A program made the position numbers and the translations under genes. The notes beneath the pieces were generated by a model. The model saw only the letters and a list, made by a program, of their open reading frames with translations, made no database searches and was not told the DNA's origin. Shown here piece after piece: positions 6,635 through 8,853 of a DNA stretch of 8,853 bases. Every line of letters starts with the position of its first letter. Position 1 is the stretch's first letter. The stretch is from GCA-2708415 sp964351905 (GTDB lineage Bacteria > Pseudomonadota > Alphaproteobacteria > Micavibrionales > Micavibrionaceae), in contig CAYGPG010000046.1 of assembly GCA_964351905.1 (NCBI GenBank), positions 1 to 8,853 on the forward strand, read 5' to 3'.

Positions 6635-8758
6635 ATGTCAGACACCGGTCCATCTAATTTCCAAATTCAAGGAATGTCTCAAGCGCGTAGTGCTTTAGGT
6701 GGAATTTTGCGTGGCGATGTTGTGCTCGCTATTGGTATTATTTTCATTCTCATTTTCATGTTGATCCCTATTCCAACATGGATGTTGGATATGGGACTGT
6801 CTATCTCCATCTTGTTTTCTGTTTTTATTATGATGTTGGTTTTATCAATACAAAAACCTCTCGAATTTTCAACTTTCCCAACAGTGCTATTAATCGCGAC
6901 ATCTTTAAGACTCGGCTTAAACGTTGCTTCAACGCGTTTAATTTTGGGCGAAGGGCATAATGGCCTAGACTCTGCAGGGCACGTTATTCAGGCCTTTGGC
7001 GGATTGATTATTCAGGACTCCTATGTGGTAGGTGCCATTGTTTTCTCTATTTTGGTTATTGTAAACTTTGTGGTTATTACAAAGGGCTCTGGGCGTATCG
7101 CTGAAGTTGCTGCACGCTTTACCTTGGATGCTATGCCCGGGAAACAAATGGCGATTGACTCTGATTTATCCTCTGGCCTCTTGAGCGAAGAAGAAGCCAA
7201 GTTAAAACGTAAAGAATTAGAACAAGAAAGTAACTTCTTCGGGGCGATGGATGGTGCGTCGAAGTTCGTGCGTGGAGACGCCATTGCTGGTCTCTTGATT
7301 GTGTTTATCAACATCATTGGCGGTATTGTCATTGGTACGGCGCAGCAAGGCATGACTATGGGCGAAGCCGCCCAAACTTATACAATCCTGACCATTGGTG
7401 ATGGTCTTGTTTCCCAAATTCCTGCGCTGATTATCTCCATCGGTGCTGGTCTTTTGGTCTCCAAAGCAGGCGTGGAAGGTGCGGCAGATAAAGCTTTGCT
7501 CTTCCAATTCACAAAACATCCTAAGGCCATGGCGATGACAGCTATCCTTATGATGATGCTTGGTCTGATACCGGGCGTACCACTGACGCCTTTTGGATTT
7601 TTAGCCATCGTCTTTGGAGGCTTCGCCTATATTGCATGGCGCGGCAATGAGAAGAAAGAAGAGCTATTGCAGCTTGAGCAAACTTCAACACCAGACGGTA
7701 CACCAGGCGGCGCACCTGCAGAGGAGCCTATTTCTAAAGCCCTTGCGATGGACATCATTCGTCTTGAGTTAGGCTATGGCCTACTCCCGCTCGTTCAGGG
7801 TGAAGGCGGCAATAAAGTCACGGATCAAATTAAAGGACTGCGCCGTCAATTGGCCGAAGATATGGGCTATGTTCTGCCCGCCGTTCGTATTCAAGACAAC
7901 CTGCAACTGCCCGCAAATACCTACATGGTGAGCATCAAAGAAATTGAAAGCGGCCGCGGCGAAGTGCGCCCCGGTATGCTGATGGCGATGGACCCAACGG
8001 GCGCACAAATCACCTTGCCTGGGGAAAGTACGACGGAGCCAACCTTTGGCCTGCCCGCCATGTGGATTGATGAACAACATCGTGAAGAGGCCAACTTCAA
8101 AGGCTACACTGTGGTGGATGCGCCGACCGTGATCACGACGCATATTACGGAGATCGTCAAAGACAATATGTCTGATCTGCTTTCTTATGCGGAAACGCAA
8201 AAACTGCTTGATGAAATGCCGCCTGAATATCAAAAATTGGTTGCGGATGTTATTCCGGGTCAAATTTCTATCGGTGGCCTACAACGTATCTTACAAAATT
8301 TGGTGTCGGAACGTGTGTCCGTGCGTGACCTACCGACTATTCTCGAAGGCATTGCCGAAGCTTCAAACTACACCAAGAATATCGGTATCATTACCGAACA
8401 TGTGCGCTCCCGCCTTGCCCGTCAAATTTGTGATCAGAATACCAACGTGAATGGCTTTGTTCCGCTTGTCACCTTGTCGCCAGAATGGGAACAGGCGTTT
8501 AATGAATCTTTGATTGGCCCAGAAGGACAAGAAAAACAACTCGCCATGGCACCAACGCAACTCCAAGATTTCATTACCGCTGTGCGCGATGTATATGAAG
8601 AATATCTCAAACAAGGCGAAAGCCCCGTGCTTCTAACCTCGCCAAATGTGCGCCCTTACGTGCGTAGCGTTATTGAACGCTTCCGCCCGCAAACCACCGT
8701 CATGTCCCAAAACGAAATCCATCCAAAGGCAAAGATTAAAACATTGGGTCAGGTTTAG
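6635..8758 (+). CDS. flhA: Flagellar type III export gate protein FlhA
   Basis: FlhA is the large membrane component of the flagellar export gate; it uses ion flow and binds chaperone-substrate complexes with its cytoplasmic domain. The 707 residues fit the family (about 690-710). The N-terminal membrane part (about 27-336) has some eight helices, beginning RGDVVLAIGIIFILIFMLIPIP. QKPLEFSTFPTVLLIATSLR at 73-92 and the FHIPEP signature KGSGRIAEVAARFTLDAMPG, then KQMAIDSDL, at 150-178 are diagnostic; MDGASKFVRGDAIAG is at 205-219. The linker 337-366 is charged and Gly/Pro-rich. The cytoplasmic domain runs from about 367, with LELGYGLLPLV, GYVLPAVRIQDN and LVSERVSVRDLPTILEGIAE. The ATG at 6635 has no visible Shine-Dalgarno sequence. 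ATG at codon 14 has AAGGA directly adjacent, too close to work well, and the family usually has about 25 residues before RGD. The 3' half is clearly richer in G+C than the 5' half. Confidence 0.97.
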   Translation: MSDTGPSNFQIQGMSQARSALGGILRGDVVLAIGIIFILIFMLIPIPTWMLDMGLSISILFSVFIMMLVLSIQKPLEFSTFPTVLLIATSLRLGLNVASTRLILGEGHNGLDSAGHVIQAFGGLIIQDSYVVGAIVFSILVIVNFVVITKGSGRIAEVAARFTLDAMPGKQMAIDSDLSSGLLSEEEAKLKRKELEQESNFFGAMDGASKFVRGDAIAGLLIVFINIIGGIVIGTAQQGMTMGEAAQTYTILTIGDGLVSQIPALIISIGAGLLVSKAGVEGAADKALLFQFTKHPKAMAMTAILMMMLGLIPGVPLTPFGFLAIVFGGFAYIAWRGNEKKEELLQLEQTSTPDGTPGGAPAEEPISKALAMDIIRLELGYGLLPLVQGEGGNKVTDQIKGLRRQLAEDMGYVLPAVRIQDNLQLPANTYMVSIKEIESGRGEVRPGMLMAMDPTGAQITLPGESTTEPTFGLPAMWIDEQHREEANFKGYTVVDAPTVITTHITEIVKDNMSDLLSYAETQKLLDEMPPEYQKLVADVIPGQISIGGLQRILQNLVSERVSVRDLPTILEGIAEASNYTKNIGIITEHVRSRLARQICDQNTNVNGFVPLVTLSPEWEQAFNESLIGPEGQEKQLAMAPTQLQDFITAVRDVYEEYLKQGESPVLLTSPNVRPYVRSVIERFRPQTTVMSQNEIHPKAKIKTLGQV

Positions 8759-8779
8759 GCTTTACAGTTCTATTTTACA

Positions 8780-8853
8780 CCCTCACCCAGCTTCGGCTAA
8801 ATTCAGCTATGCTTCATTAAGCCTGCTGCAGCCCTCTCCCTATAGGGAGAGGG
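8780..8853. repeat. Probable dispersed intergenic repeat ending in a 22-bp perfect palindrome
   Basis: Positions 8832-8853 read CCCTCTCCC, TATA, GGGAGAGGG: a perfect palindrome with 9-bp arms around TATA. CCCTCACCC at 8780-8788 is a one-mismatch copy of the left arm, so it could pair with the right arm instead. Between them lie small hairpins: AGC-TTCG-GCT at 8789-8798 and GCTT-CATT-AAGC at 8811-8822. This layout (CCCTCACCC followed by CCCTCTCCC/GGGAGAGGG) is like repeat elements that I recall between genes in many Proteobacteria. The palindrome could also end flhA transcription, but the window stops at its last base, so a following T-run cannot be seen. The whole stretch 8759-8853 shows no gene. 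Confidence 0.6.

Noticed and set aside
7781..8263. Long minus-strand open frame (160 codons) opposite flhA
   Set aside because: It lies wholly within the strongly conserved flhA frame, has the His/Arg/Phe-rich composition expected of an antisense reading, and no recognisable domain or ribosome-binding site.
1..8853. CRISPR arrays, tRNA/rRNA genes, insertion sequences or phage genes
   Set aside because: No regular repeat-spacer pattern, no RNA-gene signature and no transposase or integrase coding were seen; the window is almost fully covered by flagellar genes.

Overview
The window holds part of a flagellar basal-body and export gene cluster from an alphaproteobacterium with a fairly AT-rich genome (sample hand counts range from about 35 to 55% G+C, mostly near 40%). 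The taxonomic call rests on the gene order fliF-fliG-fliH-fliN-(motA)-flbD-flhA and on FlbD, the Caulobacter-type sigma-54 activator with a degenerate receiver domain. As I recall, the Caulobacter order is fliF-fliG-flbE/fliH-fliN-flbD-flhA. Stator-like genes next to fliN are, to my knowledge, seen in Rhodospirillales-like lineages. Genus cannot be given from this sequence alone.

Layout: positions 1-5888 are a tight plus-strand run of six genes with gaps of 41, 28, 12, 6 and 12 bp, so very likely one operon. It opens with a 5'-truncated fliF (MS ring), then fliG (rotor/switch), a fliH-like gene with a TTG start (export ATPase regulator), fliN (C ring), a PomA/MotA-type stator subunit gene without a motB partner, and flbD (sigma-54 enhancer-binding protein). 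A small minus-strand gene (5896-6480) follows convergently, only 7 bp from flbD. It encodes a lipoprotein that resembles, from memory, the N-terminal part of certain alphaproteobacterial OmpA-family proteins but lacks the OmpA domain. A 154-bp divergent intergenic region carries a good sigma-70-like promoter for flhA (6635-8758), which encodes the main export-gate membrane protein. The last 95 bp are non-coding and end exactly on a perfect 22-bp palindrome that is probably part of a dispersed intergenic repeat.

How the genes work together: FliF forms the membrane ring on which FliG and FliN build the cytoplasmic rotor. FlhA sits inside the MS ring as the export gate, and FliH delivers and restrains the export ATPase (FliI, not present here). 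The MotA-like protein would be half of a stator acting on FliG. FlbD would couple assembly of these early parts to transcription of later flagellar genes.

I found no CRISPR array, RNA gene, insertion sequence or clearly new system. The points most worth a second look are the lone stator gene, the lipoprotein gene interrupting the cluster, the terminal palindrome/repeat, and a G+C rise inside the 3' half of flhA.
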